Assembly (NCBI GenBank): GCA_000320605.2
Contig: KB445810.1
Location: 541,611-605,610 of the forward strand
From: Gelatoporia subvermispora B
Lineage: Eukaryota; Basidiomycota; Agaricomycetes; Polyporales; Gelatoporiaceae
Length of the DNA stretch: 64,000 bases
Direction of reading: 5' to 3'
Each line of letters starts with the position of its first letter. Position 1 is the stretch's first letter. Below, piece by piece: positions 12,777 through 23,427 of the stretch. A model generated the notes under the pieces. That model saw only the letters and a list, made by a program, of their open reading frames with translations. It had not been told where the DNA came from and made no database searches. The translations under genes were made by a program, and so were the position numbers.

Positions 12777-15418
12777 CTACGTCCCAGCACTATCGCTACT
12801 GTGAACCGCTGTAGTATAACCTACAGTGTTCAACTGTAGAGGTGCCTTGCCCCAGTGCTCGTTTCCGGAAATGAAATCACCTCGAACCACCTTTCCCCGT
12901 GCAATGACCCTATTCCCCTCCTCGATTTTGACGTATATGCCCTCCAGCGGCCCATCATAATACTGCGAAGGCCGCTGTGTCATGTTGCAAAGTTCGGTGT
13001 CCAAGGGCATCTTTCCCTCGTAAATGACAGGCACAGGAACGATACTCGTACCAGCAAGGATGCCCTCGAGCGCCCTCCTCCCCGCCCAAGTCTGAGTGCT
13101 GCGGTCGTACATGTCGAAAGCGAGGAAAAAATCTGGGAGCCGCGAATACGGGATAGAATGCGTCGCGACAAGCCACTCGCCGAACAAGACGTAGCGCTGG
13201 GCAAAGTGGGGGTCCCGATTGAGCACCTCGCAGAGCTCTTCGCGATGCCGCTCGAGCCAGGCCCCGAGCTTCTTGAACTGCGCGTGCGACGCCGGGCTGA
13301 CGTAGTGCGACCGATTCTGCACGACGATCTGGGCCCGTCCGCAGATAGCGAGAAGCCCATGTTCGCGCCGTCCACCTTCTCCGTTATCACGACGCGCGCC
13401 CCGCTTGCCACAGCGGGCAGCCCGCCCACAAGGTCGTCCTCGGTCGCTGAGCCGAGGTTCAGAAGGTGCGCTGTGCGCGGGAACTTGAAGAGCGTCACCG
13501 GCGGGGAAAGCCACGAAACGAGTTCCGCTGCTGCAGCGAAGGAGCGGACGACAGCAATCGCCTTGAAGCCCTCATCCACTGTCGGGCGCACGAACATCCC
13601 ATGCATCTGCGCAACCGCGCTGCGGACACGTCCGCCGGGCGGCAGCGTCGGGTGTCCCGCCCGGTTCTGCGCTCGGGACGTGCAGAGCTGCTCGTCGTAG
13701 TCGAACCAGACACAGACGGGTGCCTTGGCCCAATGCGCGAGGCTCAGCCACTCGCGCCTCTCCGTGCGCGACGCATTGCACCTGTCGAACACCATTCGTC
13801 CGTGCGCGGGCGCGCGCCCTATCGCACGCTCACACGCGGCGCGGCTGCCGGATTCGTCCTGGGAGATGTATGTCCAGCCTCGCGGATCTCTCGTTATCAA
13901 AGCTCGAGACAGCCAGGACTTGCCCGAGCCTGGAAGGCCCACAAGGACAATCAAGTCGCAACCGGGGTCAAGGCTGCCGTCGACTTGCAACGAGCAGGGC
14001 GCAGGCTCTTGCACGACGTCGAGGAGGACCGAACGGCGCTTCCAGATCGCGCTGCAGTACTTGCTAACGAACGCTTCTTGCTGTTCTGTCTCGATACTGC
14101 CAGGCCGGATCGCACGAAGAGAAGAGATGGCGTCATTCGAGGACATCGTCGGCTGCACCAGGTCAAATCGGGGTGGCGCAAAGCCAAATGCGGCGAGATA
14201 GCACGCCGCGACGGTCCCTGCGCGCCCCTTGCCGCCGCCGCAGTGCACCAAAAGCGGGAGGTTGCCCTCATCCTGCATGAGGCGGAAGATAAGGTCGACC
14301 TGCTCGATGCTTGGCGGGCAGTAGTTCGGCACAGGCAGGAAGGTGTGTCGTACGCCTGTCCCGACGAACCAGCTCGCGTCCAGCGGCGTCTCTTCAGTCA
14401 GGGTCACGACATGCCTGATCCCGACGTGCGGCGAGGCGAGGGCCCGGATGTCCATGCCGTTGCGCGGGGTCGACATGAGCGCAAATTGGAAGGGCACCAA
14501 CCACCGGAAGAAGCGCGGGAGCCTGTACATGCCCCCCGCGTCCCTGGCTTCAGGATCCGGGAAGGGAACGTATCTGGCTTCTCCAGAAGGAACGCGCAGC
14601 GTCGGCGGTGACGTACCCGTCTCAGCAAGACGAACCCGCAGCTCTGAGGACCACGGCGCGAGCAGAGCCTCCAAAGCTTCGTCAGGCAACTCCGCGCACT
14701 CTGCCTCCGCGAAGACAGCCCCCCACTCCGTCTCGAGCGTCGCCTCCACGATGTGCCGCACGCAGTACTCCCGCGCCTGCGCGTCCTCGCATCGTGCATA
14801 TGCCGCGGCGAACGCGAGCATCGCGCGCTTCGGCGTGCCCGCCTTGCGCGCTGCGTCGCCCAGGCGGAGGAAGCCGCGCTCGGAAGTTGGGGCCGCAGCG
14901 CACAACGCGGCCGCGACCTCGCCCGCGCGTGTGTACTCGCCGAACAGCTGCAGGGTAAGCGCGAGGTGGTCAAGCAGCGCAGGGTTGGGGGTCTCCGGGA
15001 GCACGGGCTCACTGGGGAGGAGCGCGCCGAGACCTTTGGGCACGTCGTGCTGGTCCGCGGCGGACAGGGTGATATGGAAGTGCTTTGGAGGCAGACCTAG
15101 CCGCTTGCGAAGCACCTGCCCGGCGGCCCAGACGATGACGACAAAGAAAACATTGGATTTTGGATAGCCTCCAAGTCCGAGGGCGAGGATGTGCTGCGTG
15201 TCTGCGTGCTCGGCTTCCGCGCGGACGCGGGCTTGGTTGGGGAGAGCGCGCAACTCGTCTTTGGTGACTACTGTGATGTGATACGGCACCGTCGTAGGCG
15301 AAAACTGTACTGGCCGAGTTGCGTTGCGGGATTGGTATGATTAAAGGGTCGTATTCGCTAGGTCGTTGATGCGAGGCCCTACGAGAGCCAGGTATCCGTA
15401 TGTGAAGACAAGCGCCAT
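12777..15418 (-). CDS. Multidomain RNA-repair-type protein: 2H phosphoesterase, phosphatase, polynucleotide kinase, RNA ligase; frame broken once
   Basis: Predicted to heal and seal broken RNA. A 12-codon first exon (15383-15418, MALVFTYGYLAL) joins a second exon starting at 15304 through a 78-nt intron; no ATG opens the long frame otherwise. Two HxT motifs (H21-I-T23 and H89-I-T91) mark a 2H cyclic-phosphodiesterase-like domain. A helical linker follows, then a Cys-phosphatase loop HCGGGKGRAG (C367, R373). The P-loop GLPGSGKS (468-475) with DRCNASRTERREW matches polynucleotide-kinase-like enzymes. The ligase domain has motif I EKVDGANMG (Lys655), FGEW and FLAFDMYD (III/IIIa-like), LEGIYVKI (IV) and ARGKVVRG (V). 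Near 13331-13338 the frame shifts by one base inside conserved ligase sequence, with no room for an intron. This means either a sequence error or a disabled gene. The protein would be about 850 residues. It resembles the Swiss-army-knife RNA repair proteins. Confidence 0.8.
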
Positions 15419-18028
15419 TCTCTAGGGTGAGGATATCACAAATTTGCGACTTGCTCTGTCCCGATGTGCAGGGAGCAATCTTCTGCGGAAATTATTCATG
15501 ACTGTGGGGGGGCAGAATGGGAGAGGACTGTCAAGCAGACGAGTCAGACATGCGGTACCGGGATGAGTGACGTTGCGAGAGGCGCGACGCGACGGTGGCT
15601 GGGCGACGCGTCCCTCCCACCAACTCATGCTCGCTCCACCACTATCCCACTATCTCACTATCACCAGCTGCACACCAGAGTGGTTCCGCACCTTCGACGA
15701 CGCCTCTAACTCGTTCTGTGCCAGCTTCTTGTGCGCAGCACCTGAAATTCGTGTGGAAGACATTTGCTAAATCACGGATTCGCGTACGAGCAAAGTTCAG
15801 AATCACACTCGACTCTCCGCTCTGCAACGCTAGGCCATCCACGGCTCTCTCTGCGATTTCTACGCGGGGCCTCCCTGCTGGCTTGCTGGTCTTTCACATC
15901 TTCACCTCATCGCACGCTTCGGCCGCCCTACCACCCATTTTTGCACTCGCGTGTCCATTGCAACGTGTTCGGCCCCGAATTTGCACTCCCGACTGCGCGC
16001 CGGCTTCTCAGTGCTCTCCAGGCGTCAGTGCCCAACTTTGGAGTCTCAGCCTTCGGCCATCTCCTACCCACGGGCAACAGCGGACGCTGGCCATCTCATC
16101 GCGGGCGCTGGTCGATGATAGATTGCGGCAGCGTTCTTAATCTGTGTCATCCGCATCTTGCATCTCGCATCTCGACCATGCCCCGTGTTCCAAGTCTGAG
16201 GCTCTGGGTTTGACGCGGTCCTGGGATCCTGGCTCAGCGGGCGGTCGCCAGGGTCACCTGTTGAGCATCCGTGGATGCTGTTGAAACAGCGGCGCGGGAG
16301 GGCGTCGAATTGCTTTTTGCACGCCGGTCACTTGTTCGCAGCTTATGTATCTGCGAAGTCACGCGATTAAGGCCACAGGCTCGCAAGGACCGCAGGAACG
16401 CTCGCAGGGTTTGCCCTGCTGCGGATGGACGGTCCTTCCAGCTTTCTGGAAACGCAGAGGAGTTTGTGAGGGCGTTGTCGATGAATTTGAACGTGCCGTC
16501 GCTCCGCCGCGGGCCTGCAGGCTGTTTGTTGACTGCATCGCTATACTGCTGTCAGACTACGATAGCTGCAGTATATGGGTGCAAGAACTCCAGCTCGATT
16601 ATAGTCGGACCTTGTCAGAAGCAGTTGTGACAGACGATTGGCTATGCTTATTTGAGAGGACCGCATCCAAGAGGGTGAGGTAGTTGCCTCACGGGGTACA
16701 ATCGTGCACCGGATATTGACAATTCAGTCAGCGGTTCCGTAGAGTGATCGGCGGGCACAATGAAGCGGCGAAATTAGCTTTGGCGTGGTCGCGGACGGAG
16801 CATTTTGTGCCATGTAAGCATACCCTTTCCCCATATTTCGTTGCGATGACTGACCGAGGTACAGGAGTGCTGCGAGTCATATACATAGTCCTGGGTGGTT
16901 CCGAGGTTCTCTCGCTGGTGTGAATCCAGGCCCGGGGACGGGCTCGGACCGCGAGGGACAACGATTTGCGTGTGGTGTTTCCGGAATGCGTCGCCAGGAG
17001 CTGGTGCGGGAGAATGTACGCAGCATGCCGGGGCGAACTCCGTTGGGCTGAGCGAGATACGGGAGGGGATCTGCCTGGGGCAGCGCGGCTCTGCGTGGTC
17101 GCATCCGAGCAGCGACGTCACTTGCTTGTCAGCAGCGATCAGATAGCGGCGACCAGACGGACGCGGGAGACGAGTGCACCGGACTCGCAAAGCCTAGAAT
17201 GGATGCCCTGGCACGCTCACCGTCATCGCCTCCCGTATCAAGGGCACGAAGCACGATGTGTTCCTGGCCTCCTTCTGGCTCCCACCTGCCTAATGCACAC
17301 GGTCCATATGGCTCGATTAAGATGCGCAAAGCGCGGAGGACGCGCTGCAGCGTGCTACCACAGTCGTGTGGAATTGACTAGTAGCAGCGAAGTCTCCGCC
17401 TGAAATTTCTCCAGCGGTCCAGCGGCTCCGTGGCTCCCCGTGGGTTGGCGAAAGTTTGATACCCACCGTGTCCGGCGACGGCTGTCCAGGCGCAGCGGCG
17501 ATGATGCAGCACGGCAGCTCCCCGCGAGCAACGGGACCAAATGACACCAGTTGCAAGTGTTAACGACAGAGTCTGGCAAGCGTCTGGGATCGCGTCTGGC
17601 CAGAGTCTGCGCTGCGGGCGCCCAGCGAAACAGGCGGCGCTCATTGGCGGGGCATATCTGAGTTGCCGAAATAGGAGGTGGCGGGTACCAGAAAAGGCAA
17701 TGGCTCCGCGCCGACTGCGGTGTAGTTCGCCCAGCGCAGGACCATCGCTGCCCGCATTCCCGTCTCTTTTATCGTCACTGTCCCTCGCTAAGGCCGTTTT
17801 CCTCTCCTTCTCCTCGTCGTGTCCAGCGGCGTCAAGACACCCTCCCATCGAGCGCGCACGCCTCGAGGCAAGCCTTCCCAACTCGTGGCGTACACGCCTC
17901 AAAGCCCACGCATCTTCCGTACCCTGCGCCTAACTCGTCCAAGCATTTTCAAGCTCGCCGCCCCTCCCTTGCTCGTCTTCAACCACCGAACTCGCCGTCG
18001 CTAGCCCGACCGGCCCCCTCTGTCGCGT
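15419..18028. other. Long intergenic region, no supported gene
   Basis: About 2.6 kb between the divergent RNA-repair-like gene and the PX-kinase gene. Open frames of 100-180 codons occur on both strands (for example minus 17378-17902, plus 15595-16140), but they are GC-driven, lack domains and do not join into a plausible spliced protein. The last 270 bases before 18029 are pyrimidine-rich, as is common in fungal 5' leaders. No tRNA or transposon was recognised. Confidence 0.55.
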
Positions 18029-21000
18029 ATGCTCAGTGTTCTCCGCTCTGCCTCTCCGCAGCATCCACTCAACGAGTCTTCTCTCGTCAAGTTCAGAACA
18101 GTGCTTGGCTTCGGCGCGTTACAGAAGGACAATCCCTCTGCGCCCGCTCGCCCGTCCGCGACAGCCCCTTCGTCTCCCGGCGGCGCCACTTGCCACGCTC
18201 TCCCAAGGAGGAGCGTCGACACGCCGACCACCGTCGCAAAGAAGCACAGGAGAGATCACTCTAGCGCTTCCATCACCGACGCCGCATTCTTCGAACCAGA
18301 CCCTTTGACCACTCGAGCCGGATCTACAGCTACTGTGACCATGAAGAATCCGCAGCCAGTAGTCTCTCGGAGGGTTCCGTTCCGTGTTGACGGTCAGGAC
18401 GGACCATGGGCGGTCAGTGTGGCTGAGACGCCGCACGACTCGACTTCGTACAGTCTCTACATTAAGAGTGAGTTCCGCAGCTCCCCAACTTGACCCCAAG
18501 GCGCAGCATGCGCTGCATTCTGTGCTCCCATGTCGGGATATGTGTCACGGAGTGCATTTGAGCGCCTCTGCGAGTCTCTCAACTGACCCAGTTTCGTTAC
18601 GTCAAAACGTCAGTATACTGACCGTTTCTGATTTTCATTCCAGCGCCAACACATAATCTTACCCTCACCCGAACCGCCCAGGAAATAGTAGAACTACATG
18701 GTAAGCTCCGGGACTCATATCCTGGGCTCAGGCTGCCCACTCTCCCCATCGACGCTGCGATGCTGCCTGCACCCCCCAAACGCAAGTCTGCGTTCTTGAA
18801 CACGCTTTCTCGGCTAGCATCGCCTTCTGGCAACAAGTCGTCTCCCCGCCAGGCATCGGCGAGGCAAACGGCCGCCAGCATGACCAGTCAAGCGAGTGGC
18901 AGCAATCCTCCCAGCGGCGTTGGGTCCAGCGTTTCGACGCCACTAGTGTCGCCCACGCACGAGATCAACGATCCGTTCTCAGAGGATGATTTCGAGGACA
19001 TGCAGGCGTCTTTGCCGACAACAAATAGCACGGTCACGGGGCTGGCGGCATACCTGACGACGGTCGCCAACGACGCGACAATACGGCAGGCACGCGTGTG
19101 GAAGCGGTTTGTGCGCGTGCGGACGGACGACCTGCAAAGTGTCCGCGTCGAGCGTGCGATCAAGCGCGTGCGGTCGGATCTGGCGGCGCATATCGGCTCC
19201 TCGTCCCAAGAAGTCCACCGATCGATCAGCCAAGTCGTCCTCAATGGTCACGACACAAAGTCTACATCCAACGGCCAAATCCCTCGAACCCCGGTAGACG
19301 AGCCGCTCGCTGCAAACGGCGCCAGTAATGATATCAAGGAGGAAGAGGATCAGGACACCGTCGAAGCCGTCGCCAACGACACTGAAGTCGACGCGAACGG
19401 CGATGAGCTCCCGGACGGCGAGCTGGATCGCGCGCAAACGCCACGATCCCCGCGCCCTTCTGTGCGCACACAAAGCCTCCACAGCGATTCTGCTGCGGAC
19501 GCGGACGAAGCCCAGCCAGACGCCGACTTGGAACCGTCTATCCCCACCGGCACAGAGAACGGCGAAGAAGCAAACGGCCTTGCGACGCCCATCGCTGAGA
19601 CGCCCGTCTCGCACGTTGCCCGCATCCCCCGCTCGCAGTCCGCAGACCCGACGTCGCGCTCCTCGCGCCTGTTCTCACCGACGCCCTCGATGCCCGACGG
19701 CGCATCCGCATCCTCGCAAACTGGCGACGACTCGTCCATCTCGACCACCGGCCGGCGCAGCGCGCGCAAGAAGCGCTCAAAGTCGACGGACCCGAATGCG
19801 GAGAAGAAGAAATCGCAGCGCAAGGTCGCGATTGACGACTTTGAAATGATGCGTGTCCTCGGAAAGGGCTGTGCGGGCAAGGTCCTCCTCGTCCGGCACA
19901 AGCCCACGTCGGACGTCTTTGCGCTCAAGGCGATCACCAAACGTCACGTGCTGGCGCACCAGGAGCTGCAGCACACGCTCACGGAGCAGGCCGTCCTCAA
20001 GCGCATGGCGGCGGAGAGCACCGACCCGTTCGTCGTCAAGCTGTGGTGGAGTTTCCACGACAAGGAGAACCTGTTCTTGGTCATGGTGCGTGCTTCGCCG
20101 TCGAATCCGAGCGCATATACTGAGCGATCTTCAGGATTTCCACCCAGGCGGTGATCTAGCGACGCAGCTTGCGCGCTGGGGCCGACTCGGCCGGGACCGT
20201 GCGCGCTTCTACGCCGCCGAAATTGTCGAGGGGGTCGAGGGCCTGCACGCGGCGGGCGTGATCTACCGCGACCTGAAGCCCGAGAACATCCTTATCGGCG
20301 CCGACGGACACATCGTGCTCACGGACTTTGGTCTATCTAAGGAGTTCCCGCGGAAGACGTCCGCCGTGACCGCCCCGCCGACGCCGTCAGGCTTCCGTGG
20401 CGAGTTCATGGGCGGCTCGCCGACGCCGGCGACGCCGCATTGGATGAAGGGCGACAAGGCGCTGGCGAATGGCTGGGTCCCATCGTCCGCGAACGACACG
20501 ACAAGCACTTTCTGCGGTACCGCGGAGTACCTCGCGCCGGAGGTTATCCAGGGGCTGCCGTACAGCTACGAGGTCGACTGGTGGAGCTTTGGCACGATGT
20601 TGTACGAGATGCTGACGGGTATCGTGAGTGATAGGTTGGTCAAAGGGTGGTACGTGGGGGCTGACGCGTCTCCAGACACCCTTCTGGGCGAACAACCACT
20701 CGGACATGTATCTCAGGGTCTTGCAAGATGAGCTTCAGTTCCCGGAGGACAGGACAATGGACCAGGACACCAAAAGTCTGATTCGTGGAGTGAGTCTACT
20801 TCCTGTCTTTGAGATGATCACTGTGCTTAGTCGTCATTCTCAATAGCTTCTGCAACGCAATCCTGCGCTGAGGATGAAGGAGCCCCGGATTAAGAAGCAT
20901 CCCTATTTCTCAATGATGTGCGTGGTATCCTAGTTGTGGTCACGATCCAACCAGAACTCACGATTCACTCACTTTACAGAGACTGGTCGCATGTGTATTA

Positions 21001-22532
21001 TAAGCGCTACATACGTTGGTCACCATACGTCTTCTCTTCGTGTCGCGTCTGACGATGACTTTGCAGCCCCATACATCCCGCCTATTGATCCGTCCAACGC
21101 AAGTGATACCCAGAATTTCGACGATACCTTCCTCGACATGGAGCCTGTGATCAACGACGAGAACGAGAACGACCTGACAGACACAGATCAGGATCGTCAT
21201 ACTGACACCGACCGCACGGACGACGACTCGGTCGCGACGCCATCGCAGTCGCGCAGCCCGTCGGTGCACCCCGTGGAAGATGACAGCGTCGACGTCTTCG
21301 ATGGGTACTCCTTCAAGGGACGGCATTCTGTCATCATCGATGACGAGGGCGAGGATGAAGGGGACGAGGAGGATGAGGGCGATGATGAGGACGAGTCTGC
21401 GGGCACGTCCAGCTTGGATAACCTCTTGCCGGAGGAAGATGAGGAGGCCGAGATGGTTTCCACGACGGAGGCCGTCGAGGAGGTCATCGAGGAGGAAGGC
21501 CCGGAGCCGAAGACTCCAGAGGCACGGTCTACTGCTCTTCCTGCAGAAGTTGCGGAAGTTGCAACACTACCAGAACAGGAGGAAGTCGCAATGGCAGAGG
21601 TTGCCCCTCAACCAGGCGAGGAGACCCCCGCGCCAGAACCTCTATCGGACGTACCAGAGGAGATTGCGCCGGCACCAGCACCAGCGCCCACACCTGCACC
21701 TGCTCCTGCTCCAGCTGCGCCAGTGCAAGAGGAGCCCAAGCCGCAAAGCAGGCCTATCCGGGCACCTGTACCTCGGCCTGTATCTGGCAGACCCCAGCGC
21801 GGACGCAGGGAAAAGTCTGGTATCCCCGCGCTCGACCGCGACCTGCCCGACGCCGCAGACGAGGACGAGCCCGCGACCGAGCGCGAGGAGGACGACGAGT
21901 GGGACTTTGTCGAGGCGAACGTGGTCGAGGAGCGCAACGGCGCGAAGGGCACGAGCCTCTTCGCGCGCGGCGTCGTCGACCGCTACAAGCTCGCCGTGTT
22001 CCGCAAGTCGACGCCGCGCCGGAACGGCGGGCGGCAGTTCTCGGGCATGTCGACGGAGTCGGACCTCGCGGGGTCCGAGCCGTCCGCGTCAGAGTCGCCC
22101 ACCGCGTCGGAGAAGCACCGCCGCGGGCGCACGCCGGGGCTGACGTTCCGCAAGCACCCGAGGCAGTTCCTGCGCCAGAAGACCCCGCCGCCGTCGACGC
22201 GCTCGAGCGCGACGCCCAAGTCGCTGACGCACTCGGCCTCTGCGACACTCTCGACGACGTCCAGCAGCGGCATGCTCTCGCCGTCTCCATCGGGAAACAC
22301 CACACTGACGATGTCGCCGTCGCTCAAGTCCAAGGAGTCCGCGATCTCGGTTGGATCGCCGAGCGAGTCTTCGGACAACTCTGTCAACGGCGACGCGAGG
22401 CACCCGGGCGGCGACACAGTCAAGGGGCATTCAGTCGTGTCGATAGAAGAAGAGAAGCAAAAGAATAAGGTCTTGAAGAAGTACAAGGAAGGAGCGGAAA
22501 AGGTTTTGTCGATCTTCCAGTCCCCGCGGTGA
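18029..22532 (+). CDS. AGC-family serine/threonine kinase with N-terminal PX-like domain
   Basis: Likely a membrane-recruited signalling kinase. After a Ser-rich lead, a PX-like region spans VSRRVPFRVDG, SYSLYIK, LTLTRTAQEIVELHGKLRD and LPTLP. A long disordered part precedes the kinase domain: glycine loop GKGCAGKV, VAIK-type Lys in FALKAITKR, YRDLKPEN, DFGLSKEF, FCGTAEYLAPE, and VDWWSFGTMLYEML. Between DFG and the TFCGTAEY activation segment there is an insertion of about 50 residues. The AGC tail has DWSHVYYKRYIPPYIPP and a hydrophobic-motif-like FDGYSFKGR. A very acidic stretch, an Ala/Pro run and a Ser-rich tail follow, ending KVLSIFQSPR. Five to six introns; the ATG at 18029 gives the longest frame, but a later Met near MKNPQPVVSRR is possible. 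All catalytic residues are present. The ortholog name is uncertain; it is not plainly Ypk or Sch9. Confidence 0.88.
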
Positions 22533-23427
22533 CCAGGATCCAATGCAGGAACCAGCTATTCATTCACTTCCACCCCGGGTGCTCGGTCACACATCGTCTT
22601 GCTGCTGCTTATTGTTCTGTATATTGCTCTCACATATGCATCTCATCTATTCCGGTCTTCAAGTACACACTCTTTCGAACATTTCTAGTCTGCGCGTGCG
22701 GAGACATTTCACGGTTCACTGCCCTTTTGCTATCGTACTCACGCTCATTTGACCGTTATTTCTATTTTGCTGATTCTTTCTCGTCATCCATCATCAGTGT
22801 CTCTTTAGTAATCTCTGGTACTCATGAACAGCAAGTTGCAAATGTCGTTGACTTAGAATCCCAATTCCTAATATGAAAGTGCTTACGAAGCTTGCACATG
22901 AATGAAGTCTTTAGCCTATCAAAGCATCCCGAAGTGCATGATCCCTCTGACACACAACCGTAAAGACAAGAAGAATGCATTTATTTATTGGTGTATCGCT
23001 CGACCACAGTGCTGTGGCGTTTTATGCGCTAAACAGAGCAGTAGACTATTGTTATATGTCCCGGGTGTGTATGCAATGGAATGAAATCCGCAAGGAGGGG
23101 CGACATGCGTGGTGCGTGCAAGACAAGAAGAATATAGACTATGTATGCGGGTATCGTAACCGATGTATGACTAAATAGCGGCGCTCGCGGGCGTAAAATG
23201 AACCGTGAGGGCGTGATGGGATGGTATGGAGCCAGTGGAATGAAGGAAAGAATGAGCGCAAGAATGAATGCAGGTGGCAGTTCGCGGCCTTGCTACTGTC
23301 CATGTCTAATCGGGAAAAAAAACTGTACAGAGATGAGCGCTCTCGATGTGTGCTCGTGATGAGCTGCGATCTATACGCACGGAAGAATGAAGGATGATAT
23401 TTCAGAGGAGAGGTGCCACCGAAATGT
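22533..23427. other. Convergent 3' spacer between the kinase and the Ser/Pro-rich gene
   Basis: T/A-richer DNA between two converging stops. Short frames of 60-115 codons carry no domain. It most likely holds the two 3' untranslated regions. Nothing else is recognised. Confidence 0.55.

Noticed and set aside
13466..14611. Plus-strand open frame of 381 codons
   Set aside because: Antisense to the kinase and phosphatase parts of the RNA-repair-like gene, which carry clear motifs in the minus frame.
12980..15289. Start of the RNA-repair-like gene at 15289
   Set aside because: The codon there is GTG, and the frame runs back without ATG to a stop. A short upstream exon with ATG at 15418 joins cleanly by a GT..AG intron, so that start is used.
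17819..18004. Upstream ORF just before the PX kinase
   Set aside because: It begins with GTG, not ATG, so there is no basis for an upstream ORF.
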